Of a stretch of 64,000 nt of DNA, positions 7,671-15,725 are shown piece by piece (position 1 is the stretch's first letter; the number at the start of each line of letters is the position of its first letter). Source of the DNA: JALHNI01 sp031367405. Its GTDB lineage: Bacteria; Acidobacteriota; Terriglobia; Bryobacterales; Bryobacteraceae. Location of the stretch: NCBI GenBank assembly GCA_031367405.1, contig JANLPT010000050.1, forward strand, positions 24,483 through 88,482, in the 5' to 3' direction. Below the pieces are notes generated by a model. The model ran no database searches, was not told the origin of the DNA, and worked only from the letters and a program-made list of their open reading frames with translations. The position numbers and the translations under genes are program-made.

Positions 7671-8429
7671 TCATCGCAATTCCCCCATCATCAAGAAAGC
7701 CACTAAGTCATCCACCTGCGCCTCCGCTAACTTCAAAGACGGCATGGGTGACGCGCGGATGATCTCGTAAGTTGCCAATGCCGGCTTCATCACCGACTTC
7801 AACCCGCCCGCATCGCGATACTGCACGCTGTAAGTATCTTCATTCAATCGCGTACCCGTCAGCGGCACACCCGTCTTCGTCGTCGCCCGCATCCGAAAAT
7901 ACTGCGGCGGTACGTCGGCCTGCGGATCCAGAATCGATCGCCGGATCTCGGCAGCCGACTGAAAACGCCCGATACCGGTCAACTCCTCGCCCGGGCCATC
8001 CACGTGGCAGCGCGCACAACCTTGTGACCGGAATAACGCCGCGCCGCGCGCCGGGTCACCCTTCAAAGCCGTCGCTGCAGCTCGCCCCGCGCTCAGCGAC
8101 CGGATATAGGCGAGCGTCGACCACGTCTCCCGCGCATTCAGATTGAAGGCCGGCATCACGGTTCCTGGGATACCTCTGCCGATAATTTGGAAAAGTCCCT
8201 CGTCCGACGAAGCCCGCCGGAAACGGCCCGTCGTAAAGTCCGGCGTGCCTTGGCCCCCCCGGCCATCGCGCCCATGACAGCTCGCGCACTGCGAAAGGAA
8301 AACGCGGGCACCGTTCTCGCGATCAACCGGCGAATTGAACGGATTGTTCAACGCCGCCGAACTCTCTTCTTGCGCGCCAGCCACGCGCGCGGCCAGCAAC
8401 AACGAAACTAGAAGGCGTACCAATTGCAC
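7671..8429 (-). CDS. Dihaem cytochrome c, likely electron acceptor of the PQQ dehydrogenase
   Basis: The protein has a cleavable signal (LVRLLVSLLLAARVAGA) and two cytochrome c domains. The first contains CASCH followed by GRDGRGGQGTPDF and an IGRGIPGTVMPAF methionine loop. The second contains CARCH with a C-terminal PMPSLKLAEAQVDDLVAFL segment typical of class I cytochromes. It therefore carries two haems in the periplasm. The stop overlaps the ATG at 7674 as ATGA, so it is co-expressed with the PQQ dehydrogenase and probably accepts its electrons. The frame extends to a TTG at 8450, but that start is only 2 nt from the start of the divergent gene. The GTG at 8429 gives a better signal peptide and leaves a 23-nt gap. 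Confidence 0.85.
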   Translation of the reverse strand: MQLVRLLVSLLLAARVAGAQEESSAALNNPFNSPVDRENGARVFLSQCASCHGRDGRGGQGTPDFTTGRFRRASSDEGLFQIIGRGIPGTVMPAFNLNARETWSTLAYIRSLSAGRAAATALKGDPARGAALFRSQGCARCHVDGPGEELTGIGRFQSAAEIRRSILDPQADVPPQYFRMRATTKTGVPLTGTRLNEDTYSVQYRDAGGLKSVMKPALATYEIIRASPMPSLKLAEAQVDDLVAFLMMGELR

Positions 8430-8452
8430 ATCGATCACGATATCATCCAAAG

Positions 8453-9709
8453 ATGCGGCTTATTCTTCTCACCACGATTCTCACCGCTCTGCTTGGCGCG
8501 GCACCCCCCACCTTCTATAAAGACGTCTTGCCCGTGTTGCAGAATAAGTGCCAGGGCTGCCATCGCCCCGGCGAAGCGGCCCCCATGTCTTTCCTCACCT
8601 ACGAAACCACGCGCCCCTACGCCGCCGCGATTCGTCAGGCCGTGCTCAGTAAGAAGATGCCGCCTTGGGGTGCTGACCAAACCCATGGCAAATTCAAGAA
8701 TGATCCGTCGCTTTCGGAAGACGAGAAAAACACGCTCGTCGCCTGGGCGGAAACGAAGGCTCTGGCGGGCAATCCGAAGCAGGCACCCGCCCCTCGCACG
8801 TTTGTGGAAGGCTGGAATGTTGGTCAACCGGATGTGGTGATCGCGATGCCCAAAGCCTACGAGATTCCCGCCACCGGCACGGTGGAATACACGCGCTTCA
8901 TCATCCCGCTGAATTTCACTGAGGATCGTTGGATCAGCACGGCCGAAGTCCGGCCCGGCAATCGCGCCGTGGTGCATCATGTGATTGCTTACGTGCGCGA
9001 GCCGAACAGCCAATGGCTACGGAGCGCGGCAGTGGGTGAGCCGATCGTCAAAGTCGCCAAGACCGATCGCGGCGCTCGCTTTTGGCTCACTGCCTACGCG
9101 CCCGGCGCACCCGCCTTCCCCGGCGCGCCGGGCCAGGCTCTGCGCGTCAAAGCCGGCAGCGACGTGGTCTTCGAGATGCACTATACGACCAATGGCCAGC
9201 CCGCCAGTGATCTGACTAAGGTCGGCATTGTTTTTGCCAAAGCGCCGCCCAAAGAGATCATCACGACCATTGGGGTCAGCAACGACCGTTTCGTGATTCC
9301 CGCCGGTGCCAATGCTCACGAGGTGACGTCGCGTTGGGTGGTGCATAACGAGATGACTCTCGAAAACCTGACGCCCCACATGCACGTCCGCGGCAAAGAC
9401 TTCCGTTATGAGGCCACCTATCCCAGTGGCGAAACAGAAGTGCTCCTCAATGTTCCGCACTATGATTTCGCCTGGCAGCACACCTATGTGCTCGCGCAGC
9501 CCAAGCTGCTGCCTGCGGGCACCGTCATCACCTGCATCGCCCACTTCGATAACTCGCCCAATAATAAATACAACCCTGACCCGAAGGCCGAAGTCCGGTA
9601 TGGCGACCAGAGTTGGGAAGAGATGATGATTGGTTTTGGCATGGTTTCTTACGACGCAAAATACGTTGACAAAAACATGTTCGCCGCGCCGAAGCCGGCG
9701 GTCGAGTAA
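8453..9709 (+). CDS. Exported haem protein with copper type II monooxygenase-like domain
   Basis: The product (418 residues) begins with a signal peptide (MRLILLTTILTALLGA) and a monohaem CxxCH site (CQGCH, C33-H37) in a segment starting FYKDVLPVLQNKC. The C-terminal two thirds resemble the copper type II ascorbate-dependent monooxygenase fold (peptidyl-glycine hydroxylase type). Visible elements are a His pair in AVVHHVIAY, EMHYTTNG, PHMHVRGKDF and a final segment WEEMMIGFGMVSYD. This composite is frequent in Acidobacteria and Planctomycetes and has no well-defined substrate; an oxidative periplasmic role is inferred. It is divergent from the dihaem cytochrome/PQQ dehydrogenase operon with only 23 nt between starts, so the two promoters must overlap each other or the coding sequences. 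Confidence 0.8.
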   Translation: MRLILLTTILTALLGAAPPTFYKDVLPVLQNKCQGCHRPGEAAPMSFLTYETTRPYAAAIRQAVLSKKMPPWGADQTHGKFKNDPSLSEDEKNTLVAWAETKALAGNPKQAPAPRTFVEGWNVGQPDVVIAMPKAYEIPATGTVEYTRFIIPLNFTEDRWISTAEVRPGNRAVVHHVIAYVREPNSQWLRSAAVGEPIVKVAKTDRGARFWLTAYAPGAPAFPGAPGQALRVKAGSDVVFEMHYTTNGQPASDLTKVGIVFAKAPPKEIITTIGVSNDRFVIPAGANAHEVTSRWVVHNEMTLENLTPHMHVRGKDFRYEATYPSGETEVLLNVPHYDFAWQHTYVLAQPKLLPAGTVITCIAHFDNSPNNKYNPDPKAEVRYGDQSWEEMMIGFGMVSYDAKYVDKNMFAAPKPAVE

Positions 9710-9781
9710 CTTACTTTCGCGGACGATGGGCGAATGCCTGGTCGGCATGGCCGGCACACTCGGCCATTGAAAACTCAAAAA

Positions 9782-10084
9782 CTAACGATACTCCCGGCGC
9801 AGCTTCGCGTCGAACCAGAATGGCCCGAAGGGGACGACTGCCGCAGCCAGCGCCATCAGAATCATGGTGACGCCCCAACGAAATCTCCGCGCGGCCAGCA
9901 ACACCATCAGTACGTAAATAACAAACAACAGACCATGGACGCTGCCCACCGCGCGCACCGCTTCGGGTTTCCCGGCCAAGTATTTTAGCGGCATCGCAAT
10001 GCCGGGCAACACCAGAAAGGAAGTGCCTTCGGCGAGGCCGGCCCATCGGAGACGTTGATACGCGGGTGTGTCGATCAAGGCCAT
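9782..10084 (-). CDS. DUF3817 small membrane protein
   Basis: This 100-residue protein is mostly hydrophobic, with about three membrane segments. The DUF3817 pattern is visible: RLRWAGLAEGTSFLVL at the start, a central GSVHGLLFVIYVLMVLLAA, and a last segment ending VVPFGPFWFDAKL. The function of the family is unknown. Its start codon shares one base with the stop of the upstream esterase gene (TGATG), so translation is coupled and the two belong to one transcript. Confidence 0.85.
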   Translation of the reverse strand: MALIDTPAYQRLRWAGLAEGTSFLVLPGIAMPLKYLAGKPEAVRAVGSVHGLLFVIYVLMVLLAARRFRWGVTMILMALAAAVVPFGPFWFDAKLRREYR

Positions 10085-10905
10085 CAGAGTGTCTTGCGCA
10101 ACCAGTCAATCAGCGGCTGTTTGTAATTTTGGAAGCGCGCGTCCTTCTCCCAATTCATCACGCCGTGTACACCACCCGGCACCGTAATCAGCTCCACGGG
10201 GATGCCGCGTTTCTTGAAGAGCGCCACGTGCAACTCCGCCTGTTCGTAAGGCACCTGATCATCCTGCGTGCCGTGAATGATCAGAAACGGCGGTGTCTTC
10301 TGATTGATGTAAGTGTCGGGCGACGCGGCGCGCAGCTTCGGCTTAGCGGCTTCGGTGTAGCCGTCGATCAGAAAAAAACTTTTCATGTTTTCCGTCATGG
10401 GCGTCGATTCGAAGCGGCTCTTGGCGAACTGCACCATGTCGATGGGCCCGTAGAAGCTCACCACTGCGGCCACGCCAACGTCGTTTTTGGCGCCCACCAG
10501 GTTGACGAGATGCCCGCCGGCGGATTCGCCCATCAGCGCGATCTTATTCGGATTCACCTTATATGTTTTGGCATTCTTTTTCACCCAGCGGACAGCGGAT
10601 TCGACATCGAGCCGCGCGGCCGGATAAGGATGCTTCGGAGCCAAACGGTAGTCGATGGTGAACCACGCCATGCCCGTCTGGTCAAGCACGGGAAACAGGG
10701 CGTGAACGAAGTTGACGGTCTTGTGGCCCGCCGTCCAGCCGCCGCCGTGAACGAGGATCACGGCCGGAAACGGCCCTTTGCCTTCCGGGATGTGGGCATC
10801 GAGTTTCAGGCTTTCGCCACCGGGTGCGGCGAACTCAATATCGGGCGTCACCTGGTAGGTGGCCGCACTCGCGAGCGTGGCAGCCAGTAAGAAGATGATT
10901 AACAT
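10084..10905 (-). CDS. Exported alpha/beta hydrolase (esterase/lipase family)
   Basis: The 273-residue protein has a signal peptide (MLIIFLLAATLASA) and an alpha/beta hydrolase domain of the HSL/BD-FAE type. The oxyanion motif HGGGW, the nucleophile elbow GESAGGH, the acid in HGTQDDQVPY and the catalytic His in VPGGVHGVMNW are all present and in order. It should hydrolyse carboxylic esters outside the cytoplasm; the substrate cannot be read from sequence. It is followed with a one-base overlap by a DUF3817 membrane protein gene. The start is the first ATG and directly precedes the signal peptide. Confidence 0.88.
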   Translation of the reverse strand: MLIIFLLAATLASAATYQVTPDIEFAAPGGESLKLDAHIPEGKGPFPAVILVHGGGWTAGHKTVNFVHALFPVLDQTGMAWFTIDYRLAPKHPYPAARLDVESAVRWVKKNAKTYKVNPNKIALMGESAGGHLVNLVGAKNDVGVAAVVSFYGPIDMVQFAKSRFESTPMTENMKSFFLIDGYTEAAKPKLRAASPDTYINQKTPPFLIIHGTQDDQVPYEQAELHVALFKKRGIPVELITVPGGVHGVMNWEKDARFQNYKQPLIDWLRKTL

Positions 10906-10952
10906 GTCGCCGCTAGTTTATCGCAGTTCTACGCGGTCGACCTACCAGGTGC

Positions 10953-12530
10953 TTACTCCGGGTCGGTGGGATTATTGAAGAGTACCGTTAGGGAGATACT
11001 GCCGTGGCCCCGCTGCGGGAAACCGGCCGTCGCGCGGTTACCAGGGTTCAGGTTGGATGCTGTGTCATCTGGCGGGAACAGAATCAGCGAATTCAGGAAC
11101 TCGATTAAGTCCTGGCGATCAAGCCGGCCGAGAGCCGCGTAAGTCTCTTTTACCAGTTGCGCCTCGCCGCCATGACGTAAGATTACGTCATTTAACGTAA
11201 TACTGCGGCCATCGTGTCCATAGGGCCCCGTACTTCCGACTCCCCATAACGGAAAGGTCATAAACTCCTTAATCGTCGATCCATCGTAATAACGTTCATG
11301 AAAATTCGGCCCCAGGTCGTGGCGTTTAAAGTCAGTGAAGATATCTTGCACCAGAAATGGTTTGAGGGCGGGTTGCTTCAAAGAAGGCCAAGTGGGCGAG
11401 TCAGTGGTGGCCGTAAACAAAGGCGTGGCCGTAGCGAAGAGGTTGTTAAAGATTCCTTTAGTTGGATCATAGCCCGTTTCGAGATCGGCGACGCGGCGAT
11501 CGCGGTCAATTTGTAAGTTCGTCACGTGGCAGGAGGCGCAGCCGACGCGCTCGAATACTTCCTTGCCATGGCGAGTGCCCTCGTTTTGCTCGGCGTGCGC
11601 CGGCTTGAAGTAATTCATCAGGTAGAACTCCAGGTAGTCCACCACCGATTGCGGTGCCTCATTGGCCACGCCGTCATGATCGGGGTCGGCACTAGCATTG
11701 GCCGCCGGCGGCGGTCCGAATTTATCCAATACGCCATCCAAAGCCATGCCCGCTGGCGTCACGATCCGGCGGCCAGCGGCGGCCGCTGACAAGTCAGAAT
11801 CAACGGCTTGCATCCCCATCTCATTTTGCAAAGCGCCCACAATAAAGTCACGGATGGAGAACGTCTCGCCGTGAGCGAAGAAGGGCTTCACGCGGAGGTC
11901 GCGATCGACGCCTTTCACCTGGGCCAGATCCGCGGTGCCATCCGGGTTGGCGGTGACCTCGCCGTAGTCCAGGCCCTTGGCAATCAGGGGCCGGGTGACG
12001 CGAGACCGCATCGTGCGGGCTTCCGCAATGGCCGCGTCGCGCCGCTGGCGCAATTCCGCCGTAATCTCGTCGGCCAGCATTTCGCGCAGGCCGAGGCCAA
12101 ACAAATGCGGCGCGTTCCGGCTATCGGGCCGCGTCACCACCGCACCGCCGAAGCCGGCCGAGCCCCGCGGCAAACCATGGCAACCGGCACAGCTATCGGA
12201 CAAACCCGCTCCGAGGGCGAACGTCGTGTTGGCATCTCCCTGACCGTCGCCAACTCCGGGCCCCAAGCCCTGGAATTTGGCAAACTTGCGATTGAATATT
12301 TGGCGGCCGCGCCGGATGGCCCGAAACGGGTCGCGCGAAATGATGAACGCCGATGAGTCGGGCGTCGACCAATCGCCTCGTCCGGCACCGATCTGTTGGG
12401 CGTAGGATTTCTTAATACCCTCGCCCTCAAGGTTGGGCGCGCGGGTTTGATCGATCAGCTGCGCCGGCACCGAACTCGACATCAAGGCCATCATCACGAT
12501 AGCCTGGCGTGGCGAAAAACTGGTTTTCAC
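10953..12530 (-). CDS. Dihaem oxidoreductase, DUF1111 (MauG/cytochrome c peroxidase-like)
   Basis: The 525-residue exported protein carries two CxxCH haem sites, SCAGCHGLPRG (C114-H118) and GCASCHVTNL (C331-H335). They are separated by the long linker typical of the DUF1111 dihaem family related to bacterial cytochrome c peroxidase and MauG. The C-terminal region contains DLGPNFHERYYDG, PLWGVGSTGPYGHDG and DLIEFLNSL, all family hallmarks. It probably transfers electrons to peroxides or thiols in the periplasm; the partner is unknown. A small DPDHDG segment (near residue 282) looks like a calcium site. It stands alone, with about 150 nt to the next gene on each strand side. Confidence 0.88.
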   Translation of the reverse strand: MKTSFSPRQAIVMMALMSSSVPAQLIDQTRAPNLEGEGIKKSYAQQIGAGRGDWSTPDSSAFIISRDPFRAIRRGRQIFNRKFAKFQGLGPGVGDGQGDANTTFALGAGLSDSCAGCHGLPRGSAGFGGAVVTRPDSRNAPHLFGLGLREMLADEITAELRQRRDAAIAEARTMRSRVTRPLIAKGLDYGEVTANPDGTADLAQVKGVDRDLRVKPFFAHGETFSIRDFIVGALQNEMGMQAVDSDLSAAAAGRRIVTPAGMALDGVLDKFGPPPAANASADPDHDGVANEAPQSVVDYLEFYLMNYFKPAHAEQNEGTRHGKEVFERVGCASCHVTNLQIDRDRRVADLETGYDPTKGIFNNLFATATPLFTATTDSPTWPSLKQPALKPFLVQDIFTDFKRHDLGPNFHERYYDGSTIKEFMTFPLWGVGSTGPYGHDGRSITLNDVILRHGGEAQLVKETYAALGRLDRQDLIEFLNSLILFPPDDTASNLNPGNRATAGFPQRGHGSISLTVLFNNPTDPE

Positions 12531-12678
12531 GGGGTAGTCCTCCTGGTTTGGATCAACCCTAACACTCTACTTGCGTGATCCAATCAGAGAATTTGCGCAG
12601 TTTGGTAAAAATAGGAAGAATTAACTTTTGGTCCTTAGCCCGTACGCACTAGACTTGCCTGCCGAAGCCCTCGCCGTG

Positions 12679-14019
12679 CTACATATCCCGCAATTTACTC
12701 TTCAACTCCCGGCGCAGTAAGAAGAAGGCGACCGTCGCGTGCGCCGTGCCCGTCGCGACCGCCAAGTACCAGAGTTGATGCAGCGCAAAGCCCGGCTGAC
12801 GCGATAGGTAAACGGCCGGCACGGCAAACAAGAATAGACGCGCCATGGAACTCGCCAGCGACGGCCACGTATTCCCCAAGGCCTGAAACATACCCGAAAA
12901 AGTAAAAACTAACCCACTAGCCACGAAATTCCAGGCAATGATTCGCAGGTAGTCCGCGCCGGCCGCCACCACCAGCGGATCTTTCGAGAAAATCCGAATC
13001 AGCGTGCCCGGCGAGATCTGGCAGAGTAACGTTACCAGGGCCATCAAAATCGATCCCACGATGGCCGCCGAAAACAACGTCTGCCTGACTCGCTGGCCCA
13101 GGCGAGCGCCAAAGTTCTGGCCCGCCAGCGGTGCGACGGCGAAACTGATCGCCATCACCGGCAGGAAAATCGATTGCATCACGCGGCTTCCGATGCCGTA
13201 GCCCGCCTGAGCGCCGGCACCCAAATCGCGAATGATCCAATAGATGATGGCCACGTGCAGTGACATAATCACAAACTCGCCCCCCGACGGGATCCCGATA
13301 TTCAGCAGTGCCCGCCATACGGAAAGGTCAGGGGAGAAGTGAGCCCGGTCGAATGAGACATAGGTTTCGAGCCGTAGGAAATAGAAAGTCAGCGCGATCA
13401 CTCCTACCGCCAGCGAAATCAAGGTCGCGATCCCCGCGCCCGCCACTCCCATCGGCCGGCCGGTACCCCAACCCGCGATCAACACCGGGGCCAGTAAGCA
13501 ATTCAATCCCACCGTGATTGCCTGCACCACCATCGTCGGCTTCACGATGCCGGTGCCGCGTAAGGCCGAGCCCATCGCCACTAAGGCAAATTGCAACGCC
13601 AGCGCCGGCGCAAACCACTGTAGATACGCTGCGCCCTCACGAATCGTGGCCGCGTCAGTACTCAGCGCGCGTAAGTAGGGCAGCCGCAATCCAAAGCCCA
13701 GCAGCAGGACGGCCACCCCCACCATCAGCGACAAGACAAAAGCCTGATTAAATACGAGTTGCGCCTCCTTGCGATCCTGGCGGCCCACCGCTTGCGCAAT
13801 CAGGCTCGAAGTACCCACGCCCAGCATTTGAGTCAGCGCCAGAGTCAGGATCGCCAGGTTTCCACAAAGGCTCACTCCGGCCACGCTGGCTTGTCCCAGC
13901 CCGGCCACAAAGTAAAGGTCGACTAAGTAGTAGAGGGTCTGGAATAACATGCTGATCGCGATAAAGCTAGCCAGCCGCAGTAAGTGCTTCGTCACCGAAC
14001 CTTGCGTTAGATCTTTCAT
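12679..14019 (-). CDS. MATE-family efflux transporter
   Basis: This is an inner-membrane multidrug/toxin antiporter of the MATE (NorM/DinF) class, with about twelve hydrophobic helices in two repeated halves. The N-terminus LTQGSVTKHLLRLASFIAIS and the helix LVDLYFVAGLGQASVAGVSL are characteristic, as is GVGTSSLIAQAVGR in the first half. The ATG at 14019 is chosen: it has GGAAGG ten bases upstream and does not run far into the preceding gene. A GTG at 14037 is possible. It begins 8 nt after the stop of the CRTAC1 lipoprotein gene, so the two are probably co-transcribed. The substrate is not predictable. Confidence 0.9.
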   Translation of the reverse strand: MKDLTQGSVTKHLLRLASFIAISMLFQTLYYLVDLYFVAGLGQASVAGVSLCGNLAILTLALTQMLGVGTSSLIAQAVGRQDRKEAQLVFNQAFVLSLMVGVAVLLLGFGLRLPYLRALSTDAATIREGAAYLQWFAPALALQFALVAMGSALRGTGIVKPTMVVQAITVGLNCLLAPVLIAGWGTGRPMGVAGAGIATLISLAVGVIALTFYFLRLETYVSFDRAHFSPDLSVWRALLNIGIPSGGEFVIMSLHVAIIYWIIRDLGAGAQAGYGIGSRVMQSIFLPVMAISFAVAPLAGQNFGARLGQRVRQTLFSAAIVGSILMALVTLLCQISPGTLIRIFSKDPLVVAAGADYLRIIAWNFVASGLVFTFSGMFQALGNTWPSLASSMARLFLFAVPAVYLSRQPGFALHQLWYLAVATGTAHATVAFFLLRRELKSKLRDM

Positions 14020-14026
14020 AACGTGC

Positions 14027-15661
14027 TTACCTTCCACCGGCTGGCGGTGACCGGAATAGCCGGTTCATCGTAACTTCGCCGGGCCCGAAGGATTGCTTCG
14101 GCCGTCCCGGCGCCTGAATCGTTAGGGTTTCTACCACTTGGCCCACCGCAAGGAACACCCGCGGATCGGACGCGGCCAAGTAACTGGAGTCGGTGCGCGC
14201 ATATCTCACTTGAACGGGCAAGCCCGGCGATTTTAGCTCGACGCGGGCACCCTGCGGCGCGGTTACCGCGAGCCAGTTCTTTGGCGGCGTCGTGTTCTGC
14301 AGAAGAAGCGCCGGGCCGCTATTGACGTTGACGACAATATCGGTATCGCCATCGTTATCGATATCTCCGAAAGCGGCGCCCCGGTAGATGCCCAGCTTCT
14401 CCAGCGCCGCTGCGGCGATACTCTCAAAGCGGCCGTTCGATTGGCGCAGTAGTAAGTTGCGTTCCGCGAAAGGCTGCGGCTGGCCGCGCTGCTCTTCACG
14501 CCGCGTCACTGCGCCGTTGGCTAGGAATAAATCGAGATAGCCATCGCGATCGACATCGAGCCAACCCGCGCCAAAGCCCGTGAATAGATAAGTAAGCGCA
14601 TGAATGCCGGTCCGCGTGGACACATCGGTGAAGTCTCCTTGGCCGGTGTGGGCGAACAGCGTAGCGCCTTCGCGCATCAGATTCAAGACCAGGAGATCTT
14701 CGTTACCATCATGGTCATAGTCACCCAGGGCAACGCCCATGCCGGCTTTGGCCACGCCGTTCTCGCCGTAGGCCAGCCCATACTGCAATGCCTCTTCGGC
14801 GAAGGTCCCATTCTTACGATTTATCCAAAGATGGTTAGCGGAAGAGTCATTGGCGATGAATAGGTCGAGATAGCCGTCATGGTTGGCGTCAAAGGCGGCC
14901 ACACCCAGGGCCGGGCCCGCCGCTTTGTCGAAACCTGCTTGGGCAGTAACATCGACGAATCGGCCATGATCATTGTGGAATAAATGCGAGGGGACGGCTC
15001 GATAAGTGCGGGGCGTGCAATAATCCAGCTCCCCTGCCGGGGACTGGCAACGCTTGTTCGTAGCGAATTGATAATCAATATAATTGAGGATGACTAAGTC
15101 CTGCCAGCCGTCATTATCGTAATCGAAGAACGACGCGCTAGTTGACCAAAGCTGAGGAAGCATGATCCCCGGCGATTTCGCCGTGACGTCAGTAAATGTA
15201 GCGTTACCGTTATTGCGATAGAGGCGATTGCCGCCAAACCCGGTGATCAGTAAATCGACGTGGCCGTCGTTGTCGAAGTCAGCCGTGGCGGCACCCATGC
15301 CGAAGTTAGTGTGCTCCAGACCAGCGGCGGCGGTGACATCGACAAACTGGCCGTGATCGTTACGCAGTAGTTTGTTGGAGCCGCCGGAAGGATGGCCTTG
15401 CAAGAGGAAGATATCGAGATCGCCATCCTCGTCGTAGTCGATGAGTGCCACGCCGGAGCCCATAATCTCGGGCAGATAAAAGTCACCCTTCGCGCCGGAG
15501 GCATGGATAAAAGGCAGCGGCACCTCAGTAAGCCATGGCTCGGGGCGAGGCGGCAAAGGCGGCCGGCAGGAGCTGAGCGCCATGACTGCCAGTAGGAGCA
15601 CTACTCCAACAGAGCGCTGACTGTCAGGGAGGGCATGATATGGTCGTGCGAAATAGTACAT
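14027..15661 (-). CDS. CRTAC1-family lipoprotein with FG-GAP repeats and ASPIC/UnbV domain
   Basis: The protein is built from repeated calcium-binding FG-GAP/VCBS units, for example DYDEDGDLDIFLLQG, DFDNDGHVDLLITG, DYDNDGWQDLVIL and DVDRDGYLDLFLANG, which form an integrin-like propeller. It ends in an ASPIC/UnbV domain. The N-terminus has a hydrophobic stretch and a lipobox (ALSSC), so it is likely an anchored lipoprotein facing the periplasm or cell surface. The open frame extends to 15838, but that would run back through a terminator hairpin. The ATG at 15661 immediately follows the T-tract. A GTG about 20 codons later is an alternative, because a degenerate copy of the dispersed repeat sits between the two. 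Function unknown; surface binding is inferred from the fold. Confidence 0.82.
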   Translation of the reverse strand: MYYFARPYHALPDSQRSVGVVLLLAVMALSSCRPPLPPRPEPWLTEVPLPFIHASGAKGDFYLPEIMGSGVALIDYDEDGDLDIFLLQGHPSGGSNKLLRNDHGQFVDVTAAAGLEHTNFGMGAATADFDNDGHVDLLITGFGGNRLYRNNGNATFTDVTAKSPGIMLPQLWSTSASFFDYDNDGWQDLVILNYIDYQFATNKRCQSPAGELDYCTPRTYRAVPSHLFHNDHGRFVDVTAQAGFDKAAGPALGVAAFDANHDGYLDLFIANDSSANHLWINRKNGTFAEEALQYGLAYGENGVAKAGMGVALGDYDHDGNEDLLVLNLMREGATLFAHTGQGDFTDVSTRTGIHALTYLFTGFGAGWLDVDRDGYLDLFLANGAVTRREEQRGQPQPFAERNLLLRQSNGRFESIAAAALEKLGIYRGAAFGDIDNDGDTDIVVNVNSGPALLLQNTTPPKNWLAVTAPQGARVELKSPGLPVQVRYARTDSSYLAASDPRVFLAVGQVVETLTIQAPGRPKQSFGPGEVTMNRLFRSPPAGGR

Positions 15662-15710
15662 AAAAGCAAAAACAACAAGCCCCGCGCGGCCGAAGCCAAG
15701 CGGGGCTTGT
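15662..15710 (-). terminator. Rho-independent terminator of the TonB-dependent receptor gene
   Basis: A perfect 11-bp stem, ACAAGCCCCGC at 15675-15685 with GCGGGGCTTGT at 15700-15710, is followed on the minus strand by a T-rich tract (TTGTTGTTTTTGCTTTT). It lies just past the receptor stop. The T-tract runs directly into the ATG of the CRTAC1 gene, so it could also act as an attenuator for that gene. Confidence 0.8.
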
Positions 15711-15725
15711 GGCACCTGAAGCGAC

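Noticed and set aside
10977..11002. A possible further copy of the 22-nt dispersed element (TACCGTTAGGGAGA)
   Set aside because: It matches only part of the core and encodes the C-terminus of the DUF1111 protein, so similarity is likely chance.
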